Source of the DNA: Phytoseiulus persimilis
Taxonomy: Eukaryota > Arthropoda > Arachnida > Mesostigmata > Phytoseiidae
Reading direction: 5' to 3'
Length of the DNA stretch: 64,000 bases
Assembly (NCBI GenBank): GCA_037576195.1
Contig: CM075101.1
Location: forward strand, 14,508,001-14,572,000
Below are positions 12,267 to 23,800 of this stretch, piece after piece. Numbering within the stretch: position 1 is the first letter of the stretch; every line of letters begins with the position of its first letter. The translations under genes and the position numbers were made by a program. The notes under the pieces were generated by a model. The model searched no databases, was not told the DNA's origin, and worked only from the letters and a program-made list of their open reading frames with translations.

Positions 12267-13322
12267 TATTCACAACCGTTCCCTAACGCTTGAGAAAATC
12301 AAATATTGGGGAACGTCAACAGAGCTGCCATCATCATTTCGCGGTTTCTACCTCTCTTAGGGGAGGCAGGGAACGGATACTCGCGATTTGAAATGGCTGA
12401 CGGAAGCCCTGCCATTTTCGGATACATCGTCCCCGAAAATTCCGTCCCATCTTTCTCTCCGAAGGAGGTAAAAGGGTGTCCAACACTTGTTGGTGAGCTG
12501 CGGGGCGCAGATGAATGAATCTTCAGGAGATCGTCACAGAAAGTCGCGATGAGGCGAGATTCCTTTCCTGATATAGAGAGGGCGGAAGAGGGAAAACGCG
12601 GCCTCTGCACAGTGACCGATGGAAAATCGGAAACCGCATAGTTTCCTTCTTCGCCCCCAATTCTTCCAAGTGTCTCGACCTTGCCTGTCCAATGAGGCTC
12701 AGCTCTGGCAGTCAAGCAGTGGCGATGGTCAGATTGATGTTTCGCTCGCTTTTCAAAACCCAGAAAGTCCTCCACTTTCTACGTGAAGCCAGTCCAACGA
12801 TTCCCCGAAGTCAACCAGGAGCGAGTGGATTCAACAAGCAGCCCTAGAAGAACGACTCACTCAATAAACTCCAAACACAGTGACTGAATGGACAGCCGAC
12901 GAGAGAAACACCTTCGATGACTTGAACCTAGCCCCTTCTTCAGCGGCAGACCAGGCCAGTATTCGTGTGCCCAGCCAAGTCTAATGAACGAAGTCAGTTC
13001 CATGATTGATCTAGAGCATGACGAACTTCGAAACGGTCGTCCGACATGAAGCTGCTACACGTGGCGTCGTTCCGATTCAATCAAACAGGAAGCAATCCTG
13101 AGGTCCCTTTCGAAAGTGGTTCCTAGATGATCGGGACAAGGGTATAAGAGAGTGAAACTTTTCTCTTTTCTTATCGAGATTCACGAGTTCGCATTGAAAA
13201 CATTGCATGGTAATCGCGGTTTCATGGAGCCAAGCTGAGCACAGGAAGTCAACCGGGAGAAGATGAAGTAGAAATTTTCTGCCGCTAGGAATCAGATAAA
13301 GACAGAACTCAAACGAATGGTG

Positions 13323-13328
13323 TTTATT
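13323..13328 (-). terminator. Possible distal poly(A) signal of CNNM
   Basis: An AATAAA on the minus strand lies about 1.5 kb past the stop of the longer CNNM isoform. It is the first good hexamer I noticed downstream. A 3' UTR of this length is plausible but unproven. Confidence 0.25.
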
Positions 13329-13982
13329 CTAACGGACTTTACAAGCAAAACAGTGATTCGACTGCAAAAAGTAAGATCAGTACGCGGACTGGAGTGGTCT
13401 TCCATGCTACAGGGATAAAAAAAAGTACACTCGGCGAGGAGGGAAATGTATATGAATATCAACTGTTGACTCTATGACTTATACTCAACGAAAAATGAAG
13501 CGGTGCGGCGTTAAAATCGTCGTGCACAGAATAAACTCTTGGTATAAACCTAAAGGCTAAGAACAACCGGAAAAATACGGAACAAATCAAGAGCTTTATC
13601 GCTCATGGCATCGGTGACTTTCTCTTGAAAGAAGCGGCTGATGGCTTCGGCTAACTATCTCCGGGGGTGAGAAAAGCTCCCAAATCGAGGTAAAAGGCAG
13701 AAGCTCGGGGCATAATCGTGTGAATGTCTCCTTTCAGATTGATAATCGTTCATTCTGTCCCCTCCCCTGCTAGCCTCTCGGTGTTACTGTTTGCTGGGTT
13801 TGTGGAACCTTGTTGTTTCACCAACATACCATGAAAAGTTTTGAGCGGTCAAATATATCTGGTCTGCTCCAACTGTCTGCAGCGGGTACTCCACTACAAG
13901 GGCTGACCTTAATTCAACCCTCTGGTTTCGAATATTCTCCTGGTGCAAAGCAACGCGTGAATTCACTCACTCTTCCGGTCAG

Positions 13983-14004
13983 CCCCCCCCCCCCCCCCCC
14001 CCCC
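13983..14004. repeat. Poly-C run, 22 bases
   Basis: Uninterrupted C22. Long mononucleotide runs like this are often mis-sized in assemblies. Confidence 0.85.
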
Positions 14005-14800
14005 TCGCGAGAGCCCGGGGTTCTCTAAATATTGTGCCATTTTCGGCTCCAGCATAGCAGTTGAAACATGACCTGTTCGCGTTCGATTTGTGTGATCAAG
14101 TTTCTGAGTTCGTTCGAGAGAGTGTTTCCGTCTGCTCGCCTATGATGTATTTACAGAGTCCGAGATTGGCTTAACTGTTGTGTCCTTCGCCAGGGACTAT
14201 CTGGTTTCGCCGATTCGGTCGGCACTGATTGTACTCGATCTGAACAGACGTCGTCTGACGTCTGTAAGCTCACTATTGCAATGTTTCGAGTCAAATCCGT
14301 CGGAACCGGCGCGGATTCCCCAGATCCGCCCCGCTAGCAAATCTGATTCGAAGTGATCTTGGAACTGCGGCTTCCTTTCGCACTTTTCTTTTGTTGACAT
14401 GAACCATGGCTATTTCAGTGAAAAGCGAGAAACATATCCGCTCCAATGCTTAGGTCAGAACAGTCTGCCTGACAACAGGGCCATAACAATAAATACTACA
14501 GGCAAAGATTTTATCATCCGATCGAGTGCGACTTCAGCCGGTTCCTTCCTGAAGTCCGATCAATGCTGCTGTGTTGTGTCTGTTTGCTAGTCTGAAACGG
14601 CGTTCGACACACACATTCGTCGTCCCCATTTTCCAGTTTTCAATCATTGGTCGTCATTCGATTTCAAGATGCTGGCATGTACAATGCGTGCGTTCGTCTT
14701 CCTCCGTTTTTCTCTCGCTCTCTATCTCTCTCTCAGAACACTCACTGATCCGACTCATGCATATTTCAATCCTTTCTGACCCGAGTACGGAGATTTGTCA

Positions 14801-17800
14801 TCAACTCTTGCTGTTCTCGCCACTAGCTGGTGTCGGAAGGCTTGTTGAGTTGTGCCCGCTCAGAAGTAGGGTTCGTTCGTTGACATCTCGCTCACGGTCT
14901 TTCGCCGACGATGATCCTCCTTGCTGACTTCCCGAAGGAGGTCGACTCAACTTATTATTGCTTGCGGATGCGCTTGCTGAATTGGCTGTTGGCGCTGGAC
15001 TAGCGAGTTCCAAAGTCACCGATTCATTGGACTCGGGAGATCTGCGAAAGGAGTCGTCTTCAGTTCACCCTACTTCTCTCGGTTCAATAATCGAGAACGC
15101 GTGAGAAAATTTTCCTGCTGAAGATCGAGGCCGAGCTCTGGGTGATAACCGACCCGAGGTGATCTACGAGCCAGGATGGAGCACCTCCGATCTCGTATGC
15201 TCGAGAAGGAAAACAAAACTGACCTGATTTGACTTCCGTGAGGACCAAGATCTTGCATCGGAATCGAACAAATCGACGCATCCGAATTCCGAGCTAGAGG
15301 CGCCTGCGGAGCGTTGCTTCCTGGACTCAGGCAAGGCGTACCTGTGAAGGAGGTTAGTGAGCGGAGTACAGCCGAAATCTTAGCAACCATTTGTGACACT
15401 CGTTGACGTGGCGCAGCGGATGGGCGTGAACCCACACGGCATACACAAGAAATACAGACGGAACGTGAATCGATAGCTCGAGGAAGATTCAAAGAATACA
15501 ATGGTGGAAAACACGAACCGTTTCACAACAGGGTAACGAACGCGGACAATGAAGAATGACGACGCGACAAACATTTACATTCGGGAGTGCGGATAGGCTT
15601 TCGTATATAATTATTCAAGAAGTGGACAAAGGTTTTGAAAGTTACAGGCGAGACTCGACGTAGCTTCGAGGGCTTGCATTCGAGTCCAGTCACATCAAAA
15701 GTTTTTACAGCAGAACTCTCCGGGTCAAGTTCCATTCTTCGACATTATAGGTTCGATTCTGTTTCTTTTGAGATCATGAAGGGGTTTTGGGAAGACATAC
15801 TCGTTGTTTCCAAAGCATGGAGCGACATGCGTTTCGTTCGAGTATCATGCGTTGTCAGATCGTTTTTACTGTTACTGCTTTGCTTGTTGAAGTTAAAGAC
15901 TCGCTTTCGAATGTTCATGAGCTTGCCTGAACTTGGTACAAGAGTGCCTTGATTCGGTCGGAGCGGTGACACGACATTGCTTCCGTAAGTGGGCGACGCT
16001 TTCGAGCTTGACGAGTGGGAGGCCAACAAAGGCGAGCTCTCTTTCGGCATGTCAAACTTACCCGCCGCTGACGCAGGCACTGTCGTTGTAGCCAGCGACC
16101 CGCGTGCAGACACCTCGGCAGGGCGGTGGTTGCTACTATTCACCGCATTGATGACGTTCGCCCATTCCGTCTCGAGAGTTGCAGCATTCGAGCGGTTGGA
16201 CTTGTCCAGCCTGGATGCCTTGTACGCGGCCGCATAAACATTTCTATGAACTCGCATGTAAAGCAGCTCCGATATGGCCTCGACGGAGTAATCTGGACAG
16301 AAGGGCCGATCCGGTAAATGCGTGAAGTCACTCAGCGGAGACGCCAGCGAAAGCTGTGACGTCTTGACAGCATCTGCTCGAGAAATTGGAAAGGTTTCTT
16401 TGAGATTCGCGTTCGACATGAGCCGGGCGGGGCCTCACGAGCGAGTTGCAGTGCAACCTTGAGATAACCGGGCCGCGCTGTATATAAAGTTGAAATAAGC
16501 GAGGTTCGAATCCGAATGATTGAAACAGACGGTGTTGAAATAATCGAGGTAGTACTGTATTCGTCTTCCGGAAGTACTCGCCGGCTCTAAGACCAACCGT
16601 GGCTCGAGCCGATTCGTTTCTTCAGACGTTGGGTCCAATCACCATCGAAGTTACGCGTGCTTACCTGTTGCTGAGTTGCCAGCGGCTGGAACGATGAAAA
16701 TCGATGGCACTCCAAAATACGAGAACGATCCAGCCTCATACTGAAGTGTTTCGTTTGCGCTCGTGTGGTGCGTCACCCTGGCTCTGCCTTCGAGAAGTAA
16801 CACGAAATAATCGGTTGCTTTGCCGGCTCGATAGATAAACTTGCGCGTATCGTCTCTAAGGTCTTCCTGTTTGATGTGGATGAAGATGTTCTGAACCATC
16901 AAACGACGAAGAACGTTTTCCGAAACATAGTCCCTTCTGAACGGCTCAAGAGCTGTAAGGAAACATCGCGGCGGTTATCATGGCATCCCATCGGGAGCGT
17001 GCGGACAATATCTCGGGAGATGGCACGCTTTCTCAAGACCTACCTGTAGAGAGGAACTGGAAAGTAGCAAGAGCTAGCGGAGCGGGTATCAAACTTGTCA
17101 CATTCGTTTTCGCAAAGTCAGTGAAATCCTGCTTGGAGAGCTGCACTTCTTTGCGTTTCTTGCGCTCGCGGTTATCGGCTGGAAGACGAAACGAAGAAGG
17201 CTCGTCATTCAGTGGACCAAAGGATTCTCGGAATGGATGAAATGAACTTTTACAGCACAGCAGTGCTGAAGTCCTGACTGAATTCCTCGATCAGATATCA
17301 TGCGAGCTGTACTCACTAAGCACATCGGTTTCATCGACGATCTCTATCTTGAGGATTTCCTCGATCACGTCTTCAAGGGTCACAATGCCAACCACGGTGT
17401 AAGTGGGATCCGCATCCTCAGCGACTCGGATTGATTGAACGATCGACATATGACTTCTCCCTTTCTTGAATTCGTCCAGCAGCTCATCCAGGCATTGGTC
17501 TTCGAAGCAATATGACAACGGGTGCTTGTAGAAATCGCAGACCGTTTTCAGCGGGAAAGCGTCCGCTGGGTCTACGAAGGCCAAGTCTGCAACCGAGTTT
17601 CGCTTAGGGCTGCTCCCGGAATGACGCCTTGCTCCCGAAAACGATTTCCATTCTATCCGACGACACATGCAGAATCGATCATTTCCGCAGAATGGGAGCG
17701 AATCAACAAACCTCCTCTATCGGCTACGAACCTTTAATATTAAGTAAGGCAACTATGGTATCTCTATTTCCGTCGAAGACAGGTATACGGGTATAGCCTT

Positions 17801-20800
17801 GACGGATGATGTTGGAAACTGTTTCAAAGTCCAGTACGGTGTTGTAGGGCAACATGAACACGTCGTCGATGATGGTCATGATCTGACCAGCACGTTTCGT
17901 TTTGAGTTCGAGAGCTCCAGAGATGATATTGACCTCTTCGTTGGCGAGCTAGAAGTTCCGTGGAGAGTAGATAAAATGGTGGAGCTATGGCCATATTTTT
18001 GTACACCAAGACCGCCTCGGCATTGGCATCAGTCCTCCCTGATGTCCTACCTGCGTATAATCCATGGTGAGTTTTATGTATTCGACCAGTTTCTCACGAT
18101 CGTAAACGTGGCCGATCTCTTCGCCGAGGCAGTAATCCAGCACGAGTGATATCGGATACGACGCCGGAAACGTAATGACCATGAAGATTTTTGTTATGAC
18201 CAGAGTCCGCGCTCCCACTTCTAATCCATGTCGAGAACAAATGGCCTGAGGGATGATCTCTCCGAATATGACGATGGCGATTGTGGCGCTTAGGATGGCC
18301 ACCAGCCCTGCAAGGAATGGAAGTAGTCGCGTGAAACCTACAACTTCCGCTGGGCAGCTTTCTGAGCAGAACATTCAATGACCGCTGCTCGCAGTGTGAG
18401 CTCAGTCTTCGTTCTCAGAGTAAACCATTCAGGAGGGAAGGAGGATTCTTCGAAGGCGTCCGGAGGTATGTGGGACAACTGATCTCTACTTTGATCCTGG
18501 AATTACCCGATGTCAGATCGTCCATTAGGATGGTCAACGTGTTATTGACAAGAACGTTGCCGAGAAGAAGCGAGCACAGCAGATAGTTTCCATGGTTCCT
18601 CAACGGTGCTATAGCCTTGGCACATTTTTGTTCGTTTGGCGTTCCACAGGATTCGATGACTCTCAACTCTGTTTTGTCGAGCGCCATCAGACCCAAGTTC
18701 AGACCTGAGAACAAGCCGGACAGTACGAGGAGCACGCCGATAAGACTCGCCTGCACCCAGATCGGCAGCAAGCGTCCAGAGCACCGGAAGGACAACCACA
18801 CTGGATCCCCTTGATGTATCCAGCTGAGAATCGCAACGAGAGCGGTGTTAGAGGTTGGCCGGCGTCATCTGTCAGGTTTTCTTTGATGAACTCGAGTCAA
18901 CATTTGAGCTTGCTGACAGCATCGAGCTCCCAGATGCAATGGCAGCGGATGATATACACTCACCCATTTTTTTCTCCTCCGTCATTCATGTACTTGACGC
19001 ACAAATACAGGAGACCTTGCGAAGCAGCGAATTCGGCGCGAATCGTAGCGGTGTCCCCTTGGACGAAGATTCCGTCAGTGGAAAGTAAGATGACCTTTGC
19101 GAGCGCCATGTTATCACACGACGCGCCTTTTGCAGCTGGGAATGAACAAAAGAAGAGACCTGAAGCTCCCCTCGACTGACCGTCTTGTCTGGAAATGTCC
19201 GGCTTCCAAAGCAATCGGTTCACAGTTGACAGTGACTCACCTGGAACATTAGTGAAGGCGAGAGCTGTCGTGTTGTTGAATCCAGTCCCGAAGACTTGGA
19301 GCATAATCGAGCTGTCAGCTGGAATTTCCGGACTGCCAGTTTCTGTGTCGACGGATATCCGAGTGGAACCGAAGAACCGGAGCCCGCTGATTTCCGGCGC
19401 GACCTGGCGGGACTCGCTGAAGATTTTTGAGATCATGGCTGAGTTATGAATAAGAGGCGAGAGCCGTTGAGGGTGTTTTTGTTCACGGCAGAATCTACAT
19501 TGAACGTTAGCCCTCAATTTCTTTCGTTCGATCCCAAGAGTCTGCTTCGGGAATGTCTTCTGCGAGGAATCGAATCACTCTCTCTTTGAAATTGAGACCG
19601 GGGAGTAATTTTTGCTGCCAAGCTGACCTCTACTTGGACAGTTCGGGTAGGAGAAATATCGCTTTGACAAATGGTAAGATCGAGGGCTTCGCTCCGCCAT
19701 CGAACGTCGGATTATTCGAACTAAAGTGATCCAGGAAGTAATGCCGCTGCTCGACAAGCCCGAATCCGCTCAGCTCAAAGCTTTCCATGAGCCGCGGCCT
19801 TGAACGTGTCCTATGCCCAATTGATATGCACGCTATAGCTCCCTCCGGCGTGTCGTACCCACCGATCGGTCCGTCTGGGCGTTCTGGAGGTGAATGTTTC
19901 ATGGACCAACTGAGTATATTTCGCATGAGAATCGCTCGGAACTCGCCCGGAAGTTATTCGGAAATCATCCAGAGAGTCCCATCTACGCAGCCAATGAATC
20001 CGGGAGAGAATGCTTTGTTTCTCAGGTTCTATTAACGTAATGAAAAGAAGAGGGGACAAACGGGTCGACGGCACTGCTACCGTTCTGGAAGATCATTCAA
20101 GTGCGCAGTGAAACTCGACCGTGCTTCGAGACGAGACACGAAGAAGAAAACGCGTTCCCGCTTAATCTGCGGAGCTGTCCCGCCTCTAAAAACACTCCAA
20201 TGTGTCAACTGCTCAGCTGCATGCGTGTTCGACTAATTGACTGGAGAAACGGCTAAATCTCAGAGTTGATCAATGGTTCTCGGAAGGAATGTCACAACAT
20301 CACCCGGCGTGACTGAAAGCCCCAAAGACGGCCGCCAGTTGTGTTCCATCAAGGACGTTTACACTGGTTTGGCTTCGATGACAATAGATGAATTAACTCA
20401 ACTATGAGTAGACGGACAGATGCATGAGTGAATGATCAGTAGAGCCTGGGAGCTCGGGTGTTTTTTCGAAATTATCCCATCAATCGCCCGGGACAGATCC
20501 GTTGCAATAAGGGGTTAATTTCGAAAAATCACCTGAACTCTAATGATTAGATTGGGCGGCGTGACAGGTTTGGCACGCCGAGCGCGGCCTGCCTGGTCGG
20601 AAGTCAGCGAAGACTCCGTGACAAGGATCGAGAGTCAGGATTCCTCGTAGGCTAGCTCTGGCTTGACCAAGCCCCGGATATGTTAGAGGATCGAGCAAGC
20701 GCGCGAGCGAGTAAGGAGATGAAGAGGAAAAAGAGATGTCACGGACCAACGGCAAATGTTTTATCAAGCATCACAGGCAACGGAATCTTCTCTTTTTGAT

Positions 20801-23800
20801 ACTACATGGATCATCGTGGAAGACTGGTTCTCTCTGGAGGCCTCCTCAGTGACATCGGGATGTCTTGGCTTGATATAATAGATTCGCGCTTCACTAGCAC
20901 ATATCTGATTGCGTCTCCAGGACCAAGGATCACGTGGTGCATCGCTTGAATAACATTCTGTTGACAATTCGGCTAGCACACCACGAAACGAGCAGCATCT
21001 AGAGGACAGTTCAGAGACACACCGAACGAGAATGCACGGGCGTGGGCGTGGGATCTCAGGCGAGCTTGTCATCGCCGACGACAGAGCTGCATTAATCTCG
21101 AAATATTCTCGGACTCGATGGACTTGCGAGCTCCGAGCAGCCTGATATAGGTTTTGGAAATAACTCAAGTCCCATCTCCGCGCATGACGGAGCCTAAAAT
21201 TTTGACGATGGTCGGACCAATAACGATAGATCACCGAATTTCAGGTACGCACATCTGGCGTGACCGGCGTGGTTTTCGCCAACGGAGAATTTCCGCGGTG
21301 AACCGAGACAATCTCTCCAATTCGAATGGAATTTCCCCGAGACGGTTCGGTCGTTACATGGAGTTTCGCCTCTTTTTGAGCAAAATCTAATTGGAATTCG
21401 TTGACGACTCATGGTGGAATCCAGTTCGAAGTGCCTATGAGTCCATATCAAAGCTCCCATTGATGAGTTGGCTGAAGGAACTCGCATCGCGTGCCTCAGT
21501 GATCTCCGAAAGCACTAGCTTAGAGGACTGAATACAGCACAAGTTCAACTCGAAGGCTTTCTGTGGAGCCTCGAGGCCTTTGAGCTCTAGGGCCCGGCTA
21601 GTTCAGAGCGATTGAATCTCAAGGGTTCGCAGCGCGGTGAGGGAAAGTTTCGGGAACAGCCCACGACCTACCTGTTGACGTATTTGAACTTGAAATCGTC
21701 GCCGAGATGCTGAAAAGATTCATTGAGCCCCTTTTGGATGCAGACGAAGAGCCACGTGCCCTCTTGCAAGGGTTCTCCCGACTTGAAGTGCAGAGGCAGT
21801 ACTCCTTGCACACGCAGGCTCTGTTGGAAGACCGTCCCATTATATGAGAACTTCTGCTGCGTGAAAGCAGCGGTTTTCTCAGGGACACAAGTATCTCCGG
21901 GAGCCCCGCTGTCTTTACTGACGACAACATCTGTGATCTGAAATTCAGCAGAAGTTAGTCCTCTGGACGCCCGCTCCAGCTAGAAGTTTTCGGTCCCAAA
22001 AGTAGTGCACATGGAGGTTATACGGGTCGAGGCTCACGGTGAAGCTTGTTGGTATTTTGATCAAACGCTGCTTGTGCTCGGAAGGTTCCCCATTGAAGAT
22101 ATGCTCATGAAGAGCTCGCTTATTGGAGTGCTATATCGTTCCTTATCACCTATCATACGTCTTGTTCCCAAAGTGCCAATCGAGACCGAAGAACAGTGTA
22201 GCCTTCCATGAATTCATACCGTCCATGAAAGGGCGAAGCTAAACCAGGTCCAGCGAAAAGCAATATCCCCGGAATCCGTCCCATGTTGGATACCAGGGGA
22301 TGGCACAGCTTGGAAGAAATCCCGACGTACGTGCTGGACTAAAAAGATTCCATCTCGCCTTGTCTAGATTTCGTCTTTAATCAAGACGAATGGGTGCTCT
22401 TAATCATTCCTGCTATTCACGCCTGGCATCCCTACCGGAGGAGTGAAAATATATGGAAAGAAAGAAAAACCGTAAAAACTATGTAAAATGATGTCATACC
22501 GTGAGAAGCCAATGGTACCTTATTTGGAAACCGGTACAACTTTCTTGAATGTGACCTTCGATAAAAACCGATCTGGTGGATATACAGCATTCGATTCGTT
22601 CGACGCGTGAGGGATAAACGCTCATGGTTTCCATGTCTTCCAACCATCGAGCTCTTGACCATCGAGCTGAGCACTTCTGATGGAACAATAACACGAGCTC
22701 GGGGGAAAAGCGTCAACGAAAATAGAGCTCTCTCTGAGAGCCGCTCAACCAGGGACCAGACCAACAATTACGGAAGCGTGCCGTCGCAGCCGTCAGTCAG
22801 TATTTCTGTTCGTTTGTCAATACTGGTCAGGCGACTGGAGTCGCATGTGAATCAATGTCAACACCCAACTGAAAATCTCTCTCTAGTTGTTATCGAGCTG
22901 CTTTTCAAGTTATCCTATCAATTGGACGGTGATCGCAGCCTCTCCAAAACTAAAGGCAGTGGTATCAAATGTGCAAAAAAATGTGCGGTGGATAAACGAC
23001 GACTATCACCGCACAAGGAGCCAGTGAGGGCGAACATTGCACACAACCGATAAGACTTATGGCACAACAGAACAAAGGAAAATGGACACGTTCGCTGACG
23101 AGAAACAACGATTCGGTGTGGAAAAGCGCCGACTTGAATTTGTCTCACGCAACGTCGGTTATCTTGGTTGGAAATTCGTCGCTGTTGCACGTGGAATTGA
23201 CAGAATGCTGTCAAACACTCGATCCGATAATTGCGTAGGGTTAGTCGTATTCGGAGAAGAGAAAAATCTGAAGACTTATTTCGACGACCACCGCGCGGTC
23301 CTGATAACCAAGTGCGCGTGGTCCGTGGTGCAACTTCCGAGCTGGAAGCACTCAATCCCATTTCGGCGCTTAGCTTTCTCAGGATAGCAACTTTGACCAT
23401 TGATTCAGAGAGGGAAATTTCAGAAATAGAAAGCGGGGCATCACAGGATCATACAGCATGATTCCCTCCGCTTCCGTTCGGTAGTCAGGTACAGTTCCGC
23501 TTCACGACGTCGGTCGGTCAGTCCGTCGACTGGTCGTCCGATAGGCCGTTACACAAGCACCACGAGCATCCACAATAGCAGCGGCGGGAAGTTTGCGTTA
23601 GGACGCGTCATGGGGTCGACAACCTCAGCATGCCAAGAACAGATGGAAAAATTGGTCAATCAACATCTGCAACCGAACATCGGATACGGTCTTTGGGAAG
23701 ACGCGACCCGTTTCTCGTTCGGCCAACTGCCTCATACCATCAAGATGGGCGAACTGCGGCGTCATGCCGCTGAATGGCATTAACAGGAGGGACATGTTCG

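Larger units (their letters stand above)
5851..14800. other. Gene-poor 9-kb stretch between protease and CNNM
   Basis: No conserved domain was recognised on either strand. It contains a perfect hairpin (7607-7665), homopolymer runs (G10 at 8771-8780, C22 at 13983-14004) and a mariner-like miniature element (12188-12266). A 183-codon open frame at 9541-10092 (plus) has no recognisable motif and is not called. The downstream end probably includes the CNNM 3' UTR. Confidence 0.4.

Noticed and set aside
16500-16515. GGTTCGAATCC, a perfect tRNA B-box word
   Set aside because: It lies in a CNNM intron, and no A box, anticodon arm or acceptor stem can be built around it.
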